DNA of 64,000 nucleotides from Synechococcus sp. CCY 9618. GTDB taxonomy: Bacteria; Cyanobacteriota; Cyanobacteriia; PCC-6307; Cyanobiaceae. Below the pieces are notes generated by a model. It was not told the origin of the DNA, did no database searches, and was given only the letters and a program-made list of their open reading frames with translations. Both the position numbers and the translations under genes were made by a program. The stretch is from positions 1 through 64,000 of the forward strand of contig NZ_JAFKRG010000047.1 in assembly GCF_019038415.1 (NCBI RefSeq), given 5' to 3'. Shown here one piece after another: positions 1-8,412 of the stretch (positions are counted from its first letter, which is position 1; each line of letters starts with the position of its first letter).

Positions 1-178
1 CCGGCGGGATCGAGGGACGGCCAGCCTCGGGGTAGAGCTTGCAGAAGGATGGATTCAGCCGATCCAGCGCTTGGTCGGCCAGCCGCCTTACGTGACGCAG
101 CGGATGGGCCTTGGGAATCCGCTCCTCCGTGGAGATGTAGGAGAACAGGGGACCGGTCCGCTCCTGCCGGCCGCGCAT
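1..178 (-). CDS. IS5-type transposase, N-terminal part (continues past window start)
   Basis: Reverse-strand reading from an ATG at 178 gives 59 residues beginning MRGRQERTGPLFSY, then ending in GRPSIPP at the window edge. This is the typical start of an IS5-superfamily (DDE) transposase with a DUF772-type N-terminal domain, which would cut and rejoin DNA at the element ends. Only the N-terminus is inside the window, so I cannot tell whether the gene is intact. It lies next to a truncated transposase of a different type at 224-454. The layout suggests this element inserted into that one. Confidence 0.75.
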   Translation of the reverse strand, partial: MRGRQERTGPLFSYISTEERIPKAHPLRHVRRLADQALDRLNPSFCKLYPEAGRPSIPP

Positions 179-217
179 GCACTCAGTGCCGTTGCGCCAT
201 TCTCCCGTAGCTGGATG

Positions 218-235
218 GGTTTTTCAGCGGCCTCC
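218..235. repeat. Probable terminal inverted repeat of the left-hand IS element
   Basis: The bases ggtttttcagcggcctcc lie between the start of the left transposase (178) and the exact point where the neighbouring transposase stops matching its family (about 235). Read on the minus strand, GGAGGCCGCTGAAAAACC has the look of an IS5-type end. The partner repeat would lie outside the window, so this is an inference from position and appearance. Confidence 0.45.
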
Positions 236-454
236 TAAACGCTGCTTGATGTAGAGCGACCCGAACGCTAGTCGCACGGGCTTGGCAGGAGCACCTACAT
301 TTGCACTGAACTGAGGGGCATAAGCCTTCTCAAGCTCTTGCCAGGGGATAAGATCAGCGAGCAGCACCCAGCGGTTGTCAGGGTCAAGTGTGCCGCAAAA
401 CGGCACGTGGAAGTCATTGATTGAAAGCTGACCGTTATGCTGCTGTCGGTACAT
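224..454 (-). pseudogene. Truncated transposase (N-terminal 73 or so residues only)
   Basis: The reading starts MYRQQHNGQLSINDFHVPF and runs through RLAFGSLYIKQRLG, which is the N-terminal DUF772-like part of an IS5/IS1182-type transposase. The family normally continues for several hundred residues with the DDE catalytic domain. Here it ends in GGR-stop where the neighbouring IS end begins. No catalytic residues remain, so it cannot be active. I read it as an older insertion broken by a newer one. Confidence 0.75.
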
Positions 455-625
455 GTGCGGCCATCGTCAGTGGCGACAATCCGCGATTGCCGCGTTCCCT
501 GCCAGTTTATCGGCTTCCAAGCGCTGAGACCAGCTGCGGCGCAGTTGATTTGCCTTTTTCATGAGTCCCCATGTAGAGATCTGCAATGAATAAAGGCACC
601 AATAAAAACAACGCAGGCGATAATC

Positions 626-2317
626 CTACAAAAAGGATGTAGCTAGATTATTGTAAAGCTGCAGGAAATATGAATCGATCATCTGATCTGCCGATCTGAT
701 GATTGGCGCACTTGAGGAGAGTGGTCCGTTATGTTTGCTGGGAATTGAGCTGCCAACCTCCAGAGCTAGAGACAGAGACTTTGCAGAGATTGAATCACTA
801 TGGAGCTCAACGGTTCCATACTGATTTAACAAATAGAACTGGATAAGGTAGCTACATAATTCATGCAGTGCATACACTGAGGCAGCATCATTCGTAAGCA
901 GTTGCTCAAGATCTGCGATCGTCTTTGGGGCCGCCTCAGCATGATCCTTGATCCAATAGTTCATTATGCCCTTATCCCGTGCCAGCACGATCGGCTTTAT
1001 TCCCAGCAGAGAGACTTCAAGGGCCATCGTACCTCGGAATGAAATGACCTTATCTCCGATAATTGCAAGCTCATAGGAATTGACGCGTTCCCAAGGCTCG
1101 ACAATCGTAATAACCCCAGGATACTTAAGTTGCTGTTCTTGAAGCACTCGAGACAAGAACGCATAAGTAGATGAGACAAATTGAGAACGCTGCTCACACC
1201 AAAGACGGGGATGCTGTCTCACAACAAGACATGCATTCAATTTATGGGCCAACTGGGTGATAATCGTTAATGCCTCGACTTCGTCTCGCAAGAAGCCTGA
1301 ATCATACCAAGGAATTAAGCCTGACATCCCAGAAGAGCGGTAGGCGTGGGCGATGCTAACCAGTTCATCAGGCGAATTCGTATAATATATCCAGAGGGGC
1401 CTTCCAGAAGCAATCTGAGATCCCGCAAAAAGTGCCGCTAAATCCCCAGCCTCTGTCTTAAGCGGCGAATAAGTATGATTAGAAGAGAGAGAAAGCCGCG
1501 CATGAATGTACTTTTCAGCGTATTGGATTGAGGCCGGCAGTAGCGCATAGTCGCTAGCACAACATGCTTGGACTTGTCTTCTCAAAAACAAGTCTTCGGG
1601 CACTGATCTATAGATCTTACAGGAGGGTTGAGCTCCATTACTTAGCATCTGAACAAACACATGGCGGCAGCCGTGATCAAGGATAAATTGCCTGCTAAGC
1701 CAATCCAATGAATAGACACTTGTACTGATGAATTGGATGGGTGTATTCTTATGTCTCTGAAAAAAGCATCGCAGGGCCTCCAAAACGAGCAAGGAATGAA
1801 ATGCAAGACTTCTGAGAATGGCATCTTGCGGTGTATTAGCACAGATATCATCCAGTAGAGTCTTGCAATCTAGTGAGAGATCAACCGACCAATGGGACGC
1901 AAGCTTGGTTCCATATAGCTCTTTCTCTAGGATTTCAGTCAGGTCAGCTAATTCGACCTGCTCTCTGATAGTGGACAAAAACCCCTTTGCAACCAATGCA
2001 TACGCAGAGATAAACTGAATCTGGGGATAGTGCTTAAGCAGGCTAGGAAGAGTAGCGCGTGAAGGCGCAGTTATCTGATTAACAACATGCCGAAACGAGT
2101 AATAGATCCGCTTGCGGCGGGAAAGGCGAGGTTCACCTTTCATTTGATCAAAAGTGACCTGAGACAAGATATGATGCTTCTCTTGATAGTAAGTTGGACA
2201 AGTCAGCACTATAATCTGCTCATTTTCTACTGCAAGGGTTTTGAGAAATGCAAGATTGGCTGCAAGGTGGGGCCTGTAGTATGCGTCCCAGAGTAATACG
2301 ATTATAAGTTTGTTCAT
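626..2317 (-). CDS. Capsule/LPS biosynthesis-like protein, GT-B-type, candidate nonulosonate transferase
   Basis: This 563-residue protein has no motif that lets me name its reaction. The N-terminus (MNKLIIVLLWDAYYRPHL) resembles the first strand of a glycosyltransferase-B fold. The C-terminal half carries VVRQHP near residue 365 and FRGTMALEVSLLGIKPIVL near residue 430. These resemble the nucleotide-sugar-binding halves of KpsC/KpsS and related capsule proteins. It is the last gene of the legionaminate island, 42 bases downstream of an acetyltransferase-like gene. Base composition is clearly AT-richer than the backbone (26 G/C in 1801-1860). A role in moving or transferring the acidic sugar to a surface polymer is an inference from context. 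Confidence 0.55.
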   Translation of the reverse strand: MNKLIIVLLWDAYYRPHLAANLAFLKTLAVENEQIIVLTCPTYYQEKHHILSQVTFDQMKGEPRLSRRKRIYYSFRHVVNQITAPSRATLPSLLKHYPQIQFISAYALVAKGFLSTIREQVELADLTEILEKELYGTKLASHWSVDLSLDCKTLLDDICANTPQDAILRSLAFHSLLVLEALRCFFQRHKNTPIQFISTSVYSLDWLSRQFILDHGCRHVFVQMLSNGAQPSCKIYRSVPEDLFLRRQVQACCASDYALLPASIQYAEKYIHARLSLSSNHTYSPLKTEAGDLAALFAGSQIASGRPLWIYYTNSPDELVSIAHAYRSSGMSGLIPWYDSGFLRDEVEALTIITQLAHKLNACLVVRQHPRLWCEQRSQFVSSTYAFLSRVLQEQQLKYPGVITIVEPWERVNSYELAIIGDKVISFRGTMALEVSLLGIKPIVLARDKGIMNYWIKDHAEAAPKTIADLEQLLTNDAASVYALHELCSYLIQFYLLNQYGTVELHSDSISAKSLSLALEVGSSIPSKHNGPLSSSAPIIRSADQMIDSYFLQLYNNLATSFL

Positions 2318-2359
2318 CTGGCAGTTCTCGTGATTACAAAAGCAAAATGTGCAGGAGAT

Positions 2360-3043
2360 CTAATGGCCGCAGAAGAAAAGTCCAATATTGTTGAATTTGT
2401 TAGGTACCTTTTCAAAGACCCCCGATTGACATCTTAAGATCATGTTATCTTCCAGAGTTTGATTGAAGATCATAGCATTGGCTCCTACGCAGGAGTTTGT
2501 ACCCAACTCACACGAGCCTATAGCCAAGGAGTGGGCATACATAACCACGCCTTCATGTAAGGTGGGATAGCGATATTGGCGATCGCCACCAATAGTTACC
2601 GCTTGGTAGCAGACAAAATAGTTTCCATAAACAGCGTTGCCCAACACAGCCCCAAGCGGGTGCTCAAGGTGAAATATGTCAGGCATACTTCTTGTGTAAA
2701 AACAATCAAATCCGTTCATGCGGCGATTGATCAAGTAGGCGCTCTCCGCCAGATCAAGCTGATTCTCTGAGTATGCCGCAGCGGCCAGAAATACCAAAAA
2801 ACTCGTATACTCATCTGCAGACGCGATAAGATCAGAAGGATGATGCTTGAGCTTTTTATGGCGCAGGCAATTCATGTATCGATCTGTAGCCATGCCATAA
2901 ATTGGCGCAAAGTCTTGTAGCTCAATCTCCAAACTTCCAAACAGTGATGAGTGTCGCCTAAAAGCTGGAATAACATTGTCAAACAGACTGGAGGACAACA
3001 TCTGCTGAGGGGTGGGAGTTGTTAACCTTTGTAGTTCCATCAA
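2360..3043 (-). CDS. Serine-acetyltransferase-like hexapeptide O-acetyltransferase
   Basis: This 227-residue protein has a CysE-like layout. Its N-terminal half is helical. From about residue 130 it carries IFHLEHPLGAVLGNAVYGN and then irregular hexapeptide-repeat turns (VGANAMI), which form a left-handed beta-helix that binds acetyl-CoA. The usual catalytic His position is seen in FHLEHP. True cysteine-pathway CysE proteins are better conserved, and this gene sits inside a sugar island between the 2-epimerase and a capsule-like gene. O-acetylation of the sugar product is therefore more likely than serine acetylation. The gene is AT-rich like its neighbours and contains one HIP1 octamer near 2578. 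The first or second Met may be the start. Confidence 0.7.
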   Translation of the reverse strand: MMELQRLTTPTPQQMLSSSLFDNVIPAFRRHSSLFGSLEIELQDFAPIYGMATDRYMNCLRHKKLKHHPSDLIASADEYTSFLVFLAAAAYSENQLDLAESAYLINRRMNGFDCFYTRSMPDIFHLEHPLGAVLGNAVYGNYFVCYQAVTIGGDRQYRYPTLHEGVVMYAHSLAIGSCELGTNSCVGANAMIFNQTLEDNMILRCQSGVFEKVPNKFNNIGLFFCGH

Positions 3044-3143
3044 CAGTCCACAAAAGCGAGTGTTGAATGTTCAATGCATGAATGTGGAAAGATTAAGCCT
3101 GCGAAAGTGAGGATCTCAACAGACTCGAACGCCTCTGACAAGA

Positions 3144-4277
3144 TTACGTCTCCAACAAAAGAATACGAAAGATTTGCTTTGATGGACTGGGATAGTCCCA
3201 TTTACTGAGAGTCGGCTCATTAGAGGACTTTTCCGCAAGAAAGTCATTAAGCACGCGACCTATATCCGTCTCTACTGGTGCAACATCATAGACTTGTCCG
3301 AAGCGCATACGCCCCCTCTGGCGATCACCAATATTCAAGACTTTAGTGCCAATCAAAGGCGCTTCAATAACTCCACTAGAAGAATTACCAACCAAAGCAT
3401 CAAACCAATGCAAGGCCGCAATGTATCGCTGTTGACCTAATGAAGGAACAAACCAACATTGAGATGAATATTTCTCACAAAAAGACTGAATTAAGGACGC
3501 GATTTCGTTTCCACCCTCGTCGGCATTGGGATGGGTGAACAACAGATGAGGTGGACTGGGATGTTGTTGAAAGATTGTTTCCAAAGCCTCAAGCAAGGCC
3601 ACAAGACCAAGTTTACCAAGATCGGCAGCCAATGTCTCTGGGTGATAAGTCAAAAGGATATTGAACGAACCAAACTCAAAACCTGTAGACGCCTCAAACT
3701 CTTCACGAGTAAGAGTCAGTGGCTCCTGAAGTGCGTCAAGAATCAGAGGCCCAACACAATGGCACAGCATAGGATTGGCACCCATTGCCAATATCCGCTG
3801 AAGATAAGGCTCAGCTGCAGTGAAATGCCACGACGCCATCTGTGTAATGGAATGGCGCAAAGCATCATCAATTGCACCTTCGGTAGTTTCGCCCCCATGA
3901 AGGTGAGCTATGGGAATCCGGGCGAAATGAGCCGCAACTGCAGCCGCAAATACTTCATAGCGATCACCGAGGAGAATGACAGCATCTGGATGCAGCTTCT
4001 CAAAAGACTTGGCAAATCCGATCAAGGCTTGAGCAGTAAGTTCAGCGATGCCAAGATTTTGCTCAAAATCCAAGGATACATAGTCAGCAATCTGAAATCC
4101 ATCGGATTCAATTTCTTCGATTGTATAGCCATGCCTTGGGCTCAAATGAGTTCCAGTAACCAGAATGAGAAGCTCATGCTGAGAAGATTCAAGGATTAAT
4201 CTCAGCAGATTACGAAGCAACCCATACTCTGCTCGGCTTCCTGTTACAACAAGAATGCGGCGAAGACGAGGATTCAT
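3144..4277 (-). CDS. legG: Hydrolysing UDP/GDP-sugar 2-epimerase, legionaminate type
   Basis: The 377-residue product opens with RILVVTGSRAEYGLL, the signature of NeuC/LegG hydrolysing 2-epimerases. These release the nucleotide and invert C2 of the N-acetylated sugar. HLHGGETTEGAIDD near residue 125 and GNSSSGVIEAP near residue 300 match the nucleotide-binding site of the family. In the Campylobacter pathway LegG acts on GDP-2,4-diacetamido-2,4,6-trideoxyglucose and gives 2,4-diacetamido-2,4,6-trideoxymannose. It overlaps the synthase gene upstream by 4 bases (ATGA at 4274-4277), so translation is probably coupled. Family members that make sialic acid look alike, so substrate assignment rests on the neighbours. 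Confidence 0.88.
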   Translation of the reverse strand: MNPRLRRILVVTGSRAEYGLLRNLLRLILESSQHELLILVTGTHLSPRHGYTIEEIESDGFQIADYVSLDFEQNLGIAELTAQALIGFAKSFEKLHPDAVILLGDRYEVFAAAVAAHFARIPIAHLHGGETTEGAIDDALRHSITQMASWHFTAAEPYLQRILAMGANPMLCHCVGPLILDALQEPLTLTREEFEASTGFEFGSFNILLTYHPETLAADLGKLGLVALLEALETIFQQHPSPPHLLFTHPNADEGGNEIASLIQSFCEKYSSQCWFVPSLGQQRYIAALHWFDALVGNSSSGVIEAPLIGTKVLNIGDRQRGRMRFGQVYDVAPVETDIGRVLNDFLAEKSSNEPTLSKWDYPSPSKQIFRILLLET

Positions 4278-5284
4278 TGCAGAGACTCCTCAATCATGTC
4301 ATCAGCGCGATAGGAGTAGCTTGCCCTACGGCCAAGAAGCTGATCCCAATGCATCGGAGAAATGCCATGGCCTGGCCGCTTACAAGCCAAGTTTATAGGC
4401 GTTAAGAGTTCTCCAGGTTTAATGCATTGTGCCGCCACTATTGAACGGCGAGCAGCAACTCTCGTTTCAAGTTCCTCCTTGGAGGGTTTCTTGATGCCAT
4501 CACCCATGGCGAGTTCAACGGCCCGGATTGATCGAACCATGGCTTTTAGTTGATCTGGTTCAAGACTGGCCCGATGATCAGGGCCTGGAAGATCTCTGCT
4601 GATGGTGATATGCTTCTCAATCACCGTTGCGCCAAGAGCAACGGCTGCAATCGTGATTTCGTCTCCGAGGGTATGGTCTGAATAGCCAATGGCCACCCGG
4701 CATGCTTCCTGGATGGACAGCATGGCTCTGAGGTTGACAGTCATCGCAGGAGCTGGATAGAGGCTGGTGCAATGAAGCGCTGTGATTCGATCCGGGGGGC
4801 ATCCAGCTTCCTCAAGAGCGTTCAGGCTGGCCTTCACTTCATCGAGATCGGCCATTCCTGTTGACAGCAAAATCGGCAGACCAGAACGGGCAGCAACCTT
4901 CAATAGTGGCAGATTCGTGAGATCTCCCGATGGTATCTTAATTCGCTGCACTCCGATACTGATTAAAAACTCCATATCCTCGATGCTAAAACCAGTGGAC
5001 AAGAATTCAATTCCGTGATTCGCACAATCGCCCTTTAGGATTTTATGCTGCTCCCAGTTTAGCTCCAAACGTTTGAGCATCTCAAACTGGCTACCAGCCC
5101 CATCATTGATTTCCTGATAAGCTGCTTTAGCCGCATCTTTGGTAACCAATGCCTCTGCAGAAAACGTCTGGAACTTAACGGCATCACAACCTGCCTCAGC
5201 AGCGGAAACGATCAGCTGCTTTGCCAACTCCATATCTCCGTTATGGTTGACACCAGCTTCGGCAATGATAAAAACGGGCATCAT
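4274..5284 (-). CDS. legI: Legionaminate/sialate synthase (NeuB family)
   Basis: The product (336 residues) condenses the released mannose-type sugar with phosphoenolpyruvate to form the nine-carbon nonulosonic acid. AEAGVNHNGD near the start and VKFQTF are NeuB TIM-barrel motifs. IGYSDHTLG and EKHIT sit in the middle of the barrel. The C-terminal part (KRPGHGISP) is the antifreeze-like SAF domain. I chose the ATG at 5284 because it forms an ATGA overlap with the stop of the acetyltransferase upstream and because the family starts right at PVFIIAEAG. An upstream in-frame Met would add eight residues without family support. Confidence 0.9.
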   Translation of the reverse strand: MMPVFIIAEAGVNHNGDMELAKQLIVSAAEAGCDAVKFQTFSAEALVTKDAAKAAYQEINDGAGSQFEMLKRLELNWEQHKILKGDCANHGIEFLSTGFSIEDMEFLISIGVQRIKIPSGDLTNLPLLKVAARSGLPILLSTGMADLDEVKASLNALEEAGCPPDRITALHCTSLYPAPAMTVNLRAMLSIQEACRVAIGYSDHTLGDEITIAAVALGATVIEKHITISRDLPGPDHRASLEPDQLKAMVRSIRAVELAMGDGIKKPSKEELETRVAARRSIVAAQCIKPGELLTPINLACKRPGHGISPMHWDQLLGRRASYSYRADDMIEESLQ

Positions 5285-5928
5285 TTTGATTCTTTGGATA
5301 AAGGCCATCCCATCACCCGCTTGCCAGCGCCAACTATTGTTTCAGATGGCAACACAAGACCCTCCCGAACGATAGAACCGCTACCAATAAAGCTAGCAGC
5401 ACCGATGCTAACTCCTCCATTGATAAGTACGCCAGTGCTGATGTGACAATGATCACCAATAATCGCATCATGCTCAATCAATGCCTTGCTATTGATGATG
5501 CAATGACTTCCCACGCTTGCACCGGCATTGACAATCGCTCCATGCCCAACCGTCGTGCCGGGTCCCAGCGATGCATGACGACTGACAAAGCCATGCGCTG
5601 ATACGATTACTGGCGTGATGAAGTCAAGCGCTTGAAGACGTAACGCCAGATCTTGTCTCTTCGTTGCTGACCCTAGATGCCCCATTGCAAGGATTGCCCC
5701 ATCCGCAAAGCCGCGAAGATGGTCCAGATTTTCGTCGGATCCAAGGACCGGATATCCGAAAATTTTGGCTCCAATCTCAGTTGACTGACCCACAAGACCG
5801 ACAATCCGCCAATCAGAAGCAGACTCAATGATGTCAATCAAAGCGCGAGCATGACCGCCGGAACCGATCAGCAAAAGCCGATTTGAGTTTCTCTCTTTCA
5901 AGCTTAAAGTGGCCAACTTGGCAATCAT
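5281..5928 (-). CDS. legH: NeuD/PglD-type sugar N-acetyltransferase (LegH role)
   Basis: The 215-residue protein has an N-terminal Rossmann-like part (LLLIGSGGHARALIDII) and a C-terminal hexapeptide left-handed helix (repeats such as VGHGAIVNAG and IGDHCHIS, roughly residues 110-190). This is the layout of PglD, NeuD and LegH, which acetylate the 4-amino group made by the preceding aminotransferase step. The likely catalytic His is in IEHDAIIGDHC near residue 145. It is the first gene of the AT-richer half of the island and overlaps legI by 4 bases. About 240 bases of scar-like sequence separate it from legC. In sialic acid clusters the same family O-acetylates, so the N-acetyl role is inferred from the legB-legC context. 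Confidence 0.82.
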   Translation of the reverse strand: MIAKLATLSLKERNSNRLLLIGSGGHARALIDIIESASDWRIVGLVGQSTEIGAKIFGYPVLGSDENLDHLRGFADGAILAMGHLGSATKRQDLALRLQALDFITPVIVSAHGFVSRHASLGPGTTVGHGAIVNAGASVGSHCIINSKALIEHDAIIGDHCHISTGVLINGGVSIGAASFIGSGSIVREGLVLPSETIVGAGKRVMGWPLSKESK

Positions 5929-6172
5929 CCGACTCTAGCTTCGCTGGGGGCATTGAGAATGGGTGAACAAAATTAACTTCATTACTTTGCCTGGGATCCA
6001 ATCGCTTCCGCTGTATTCCAGCTCTTGCAATCGACAAGAATAAGATCTGCCTGGACTGAGCAGGCGTGCGGTCCAAGCGCGAATCACAGATCGATTACAA
6101 GCACATTGACCTGCACCCCGAACACCACCCAGGGCATCGAAACGGATCTTGCCGCCCGTCGCAAAGCCTGCC
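5929..6172. other. Junction between GC-rich and AT-richer halves of the island, no intact gene
   Basis: No complete gene is visible here. Just left of the legC stop, the reverse strand in another frame reads QPWLRQALRRAARS, which would suit the lost C-terminal helix of LegC. Further left are short reading frames with no family resemblance. Composition drifts from GC-rich to AT-rich across the stretch. I read it as a recombination junction that joins two halves of the pathway from different sources. Confidence 0.5.
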
Positions 6173-7381
6173 TCAGCCATGGCTGATCAGCAGCTGCGGA
6201 CTGCTGGGCAGATTGATCAGGCGCTCCGCTGCCTCGAGGGCCCGATCCAGGGGGCCAGCCGGGGCTTCGCGATACATCGGCAGCGTGGAGAGCGGCTGCC
6301 ATACCGGCCGTAGCAGCAAACCCTCGGCATGGGCACGTTCGAGCAGAGCCAGACGCTGGCGGGAGGCCAGCGCAACATCCTCGGCGGTGAAGCGAAGCGT
6401 GGCCAGCCAGTGATTGACCCTGCAACCGGCGGGGGCCTCCAGCAGCTCCACGCCCTCCAGGCCCCTGAAGGCCTCCCGATAGCGCTCCTGGAGCAGCCGT
6501 TTGCGCTCCAGGCGACTGGCCAGCACCTCGAGCTGGGCAACGCCGAGGGCCGCATTGAGGTTGGGCAGGCGATCGTTCCAGCCGACCGCATCGTGCTGAA
6601 ACTCCCAAGGATGGGGCAGCTTGGCTGTGGTGGAGAGGTGGCGGGCCCGCTGGGCCAGGGCTTCGTCGTGGGTGAGCAGGGCGCCGCCGCCCCCTGTGGT
6701 GATCAGCTTGTTGCCGTTGAAGCTCAGAGTTCCCACGCTGCCGAAGAGCCCGCAGTGGGTGCCGCCCCGCCAGCTTCCCAAGGCCTCGGCCGCGTCCTCG
6801 ATCACCGGCAGCTCCCAGGCCCTGGCGATGGCCAGGATCGGCTCGATCTCGGCCGGCATTCCGAACACATGCACCGGCAGGATCGCGGCGATGCGGCGGC
6901 CGCTCTGGCAGTTGATGACCGTGGAGCCCCGGCGTTCCGCCAGCTCCTCCAGGCGGATCCGGAGGGCCTGGGGCGAGAGGCCCAGGCTTTCGGGCTCAAT
7001 GTCCACGAAGTGGGGAATGGCCCCCAAGTGCGCTGCGGCGTTGGCGGTGGCCACGAAGCTGATCGGTGGCATCAGCACCTCATCGCCCGGACCCACCCCC
7101 ACCAGATTGAGCGCGAGCCGCAGGGCCACGGTGCCGTTGGCAACGGCCACCACATGGGACGCGCCGGTGGCGGCAGAAAGCTCCCGCTCGAACACCTCCA
7201 CCCAGCGGCCGGCCGTGCTCACCCAGCCCGTGTTGATGCAGTCCTGCACGAGCTCCGCAGCGCGCGTATCGCTGAAGTCCGGTTCATGGAGGGCAACCAC
7301 CGCTTTCCTGCTGAAGGGTCCGATCACCGTGCGGATGCGCTCCAGCACCATCACGGCAATGGTCTGGGGATCGCTGGTCAT
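6173..7381 (-). CDS. legC: PLP-dependent sugar aminotransferase (LegC, DegT/DnrJ/EryC1 family), 3' end altered
   Basis: LegC transfers an amino group from glutamate to the 4-keto sugar made by LegB. The 402-residue protein shows GDEVLMPPISFVATANA (about 99-115), the cofactor-contacting VIEDAAEALGS (Asp196) and the Schiff-base lysine in SFNGNKLITTGGGG (Lys225). All are standard for the DegT/AHBA-synthase fold. The C-terminus ends LPSSPQLLISHG, about 15 residues short of relatives. A shift of frame at the repeated ctgctg around 6188-6193 would restore DQPWLRQALRRAA. This may be a real frameshift or a sequencing error. The core fold and active site are complete. It lies 24 bases downstream of legB. 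Confidence 0.88.
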   Translation of the reverse strand: MTSDPQTIAVMVLERIRTVIGPFSRKAVVALHEPDFSDTRAAELVQDCINTGWVSTAGRWVEVFERELSAATGASHVVAVANGTVALRLALNLVGVGPGDEVLMPPISFVATANAAAHLGAIPHFVDIEPESLGLSPQALRIRLEELAERRGSTVINCQSGRRIAAILPVHVFGMPAEIEPILAIARAWELPVIEDAAEALGSWRGGTHCGLFGSVGTLSFNGNKLITTGGGGALLTHDEALAQRARHLSTTAKLPHPWEFQHDAVGWNDRLPNLNAALGVAQLEVLASRLERKRLLQERYREAFRGLEGVELLEAPAGCRVNHWLATLRFTAEDVALASRQRLALLERAHAEGLLLRPVWQPLSTLPMYREAPAGPLDRALEAAERLINLPSSPQLLISHG

Positions 7382-7405
7382 GGTCTTGCTCCCATTGCCG
7401 CGGCC

Positions 7406-8407
7406 TCAAATGGCATAACGACCCGGCCGATAGCGGCCCAAATGGCCAGGATCGGCAAACCAGGCCGCGGTGGCCGCCAGGCCCCGACGGAAACCCTCGG
7501 GCCCGCCATAGGCCGGCTCCCAACCGGTGAGCTGGCGCAGCCGGGTGCTGTCGCCGAAGAGGCGATTCACCTCGGATCCCTCCGGCCGGAGCCGCTCCCC
7601 TTCGGTGGCGATGGTGATCTCCACCCCCATCACCTCGGCGATCAGGGCGGCGGTGTCGCCGATCGAGATCTCGAAGCTGCTGGCCGCATTGAGCACCTGA
7701 CCCACCACACCGCCCGAGCGCTCAACCGCCAGAAAGGCGGCGCAGGTGTCGCTCACGAAGTTGAAATCCCTGGTGGGGGTGAGGGCCCCCAAGCGGATGC
7801 TGCGCTGACCGGCGACAATCTGGGTGATGATCGTGGGGATCACGGCCCGGGCGCTCTGGCGTGGTCCGTAGGTGTTGAAGGGACGCAGCACCACCACGGG
7901 GGTTTCAAAACTTCGCCAGTAGCTGAGGGCCAGCTGGTCGGCCCCGATCTTGCTGGCGGCGTAGGGCGACTGGCCCACCATGGGATGGTCTTCCGTGATC
8001 GGAACGAACTGGGCGGTGCCGTAGGTCTCGCTGGTGGAGGTGTGGATCACCCTTTCCAGGCCAAGATCCCGGGCGGCCTGCACCACGTTCAGGGTGCCAT
8101 GGATGTTGGTGTCGACATAGCTGGAGGGCGCCACATAGCTGTAGGGAATCGCGATCAGGGCCGCCAGGTGGAACACCGTGCCGCAGCCCCGCATCGCCTC
8201 CCGCACGCAGAGCGGGTCCCGGATGTCACCCAGCACCAGCTCCAGGTCTGCCCCGGGATCGGCCGGAAGCGTGTCGAGCCAGCCGTGGCTCCCGATCGAG
8301 TTGTACTGGCAGAACGCCCTCACGGGTCTCCCCTCGGCCAGCAGGGCTTCCACCAGATGGGAACCGATGAACCCATCGGCTCCGGTGACCAGGGCCCGTG
8401 GGGTCAT
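7406..8407 (-). CDS. legB: NAD-dependent nucleotide-sugar 4,6-dehydratase (LegB)
   Basis: LegB removes water from GDP-GlcNAc (Campylobacter route) to give the 4-keto-6-deoxy sugar, the first committed step. The 333-residue extended SDR protein has the NAD-binding GADGFIGSH at the N-terminus, TSTSETYGTA for the catalytic Ser/Thr and SPYAASKIGAD with the YxxxK pair near residues 152-156. The segment YNSIGSHGWLD near residue 38 is characteristic of the LegB/PglF-short group. It starts six bases downstream of ptmA and is followed closely by legC. UDP rather than GDP specificity cannot be excluded from sequence. The presence of ptmE points to GDP. Confidence 0.88.
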   Translation of the reverse strand: MTPRALVTGADGFIGSHLVEALLAEGRPVRAFCQYNSIGSHGWLDTLPADPGADLELVLGDIRDPLCVREAMRGCGTVFHLAALIAIPYSYVAPSSYVDTNIHGTLNVVQAARDLGLERVIHTSTSETYGTAQFVPITEDHPMVGQSPYAASKIGADQLALSYWRSFETPVVVLRPFNTYGPRQSARAVIPTIITQIVAGQRSIRLGALTPTRDFNFVSDTCAAFLAVERSGGVVGQVLNAASSFEISIGDTAALIAEVMGVEITIATEGERLRPEGSEVNRLFGDSTRLRQLTGWEPAYGGPEGFRRGLAATAAWFADPGHLGRYRPGRYAI

Positions 8408-8412
8408 GGTGA

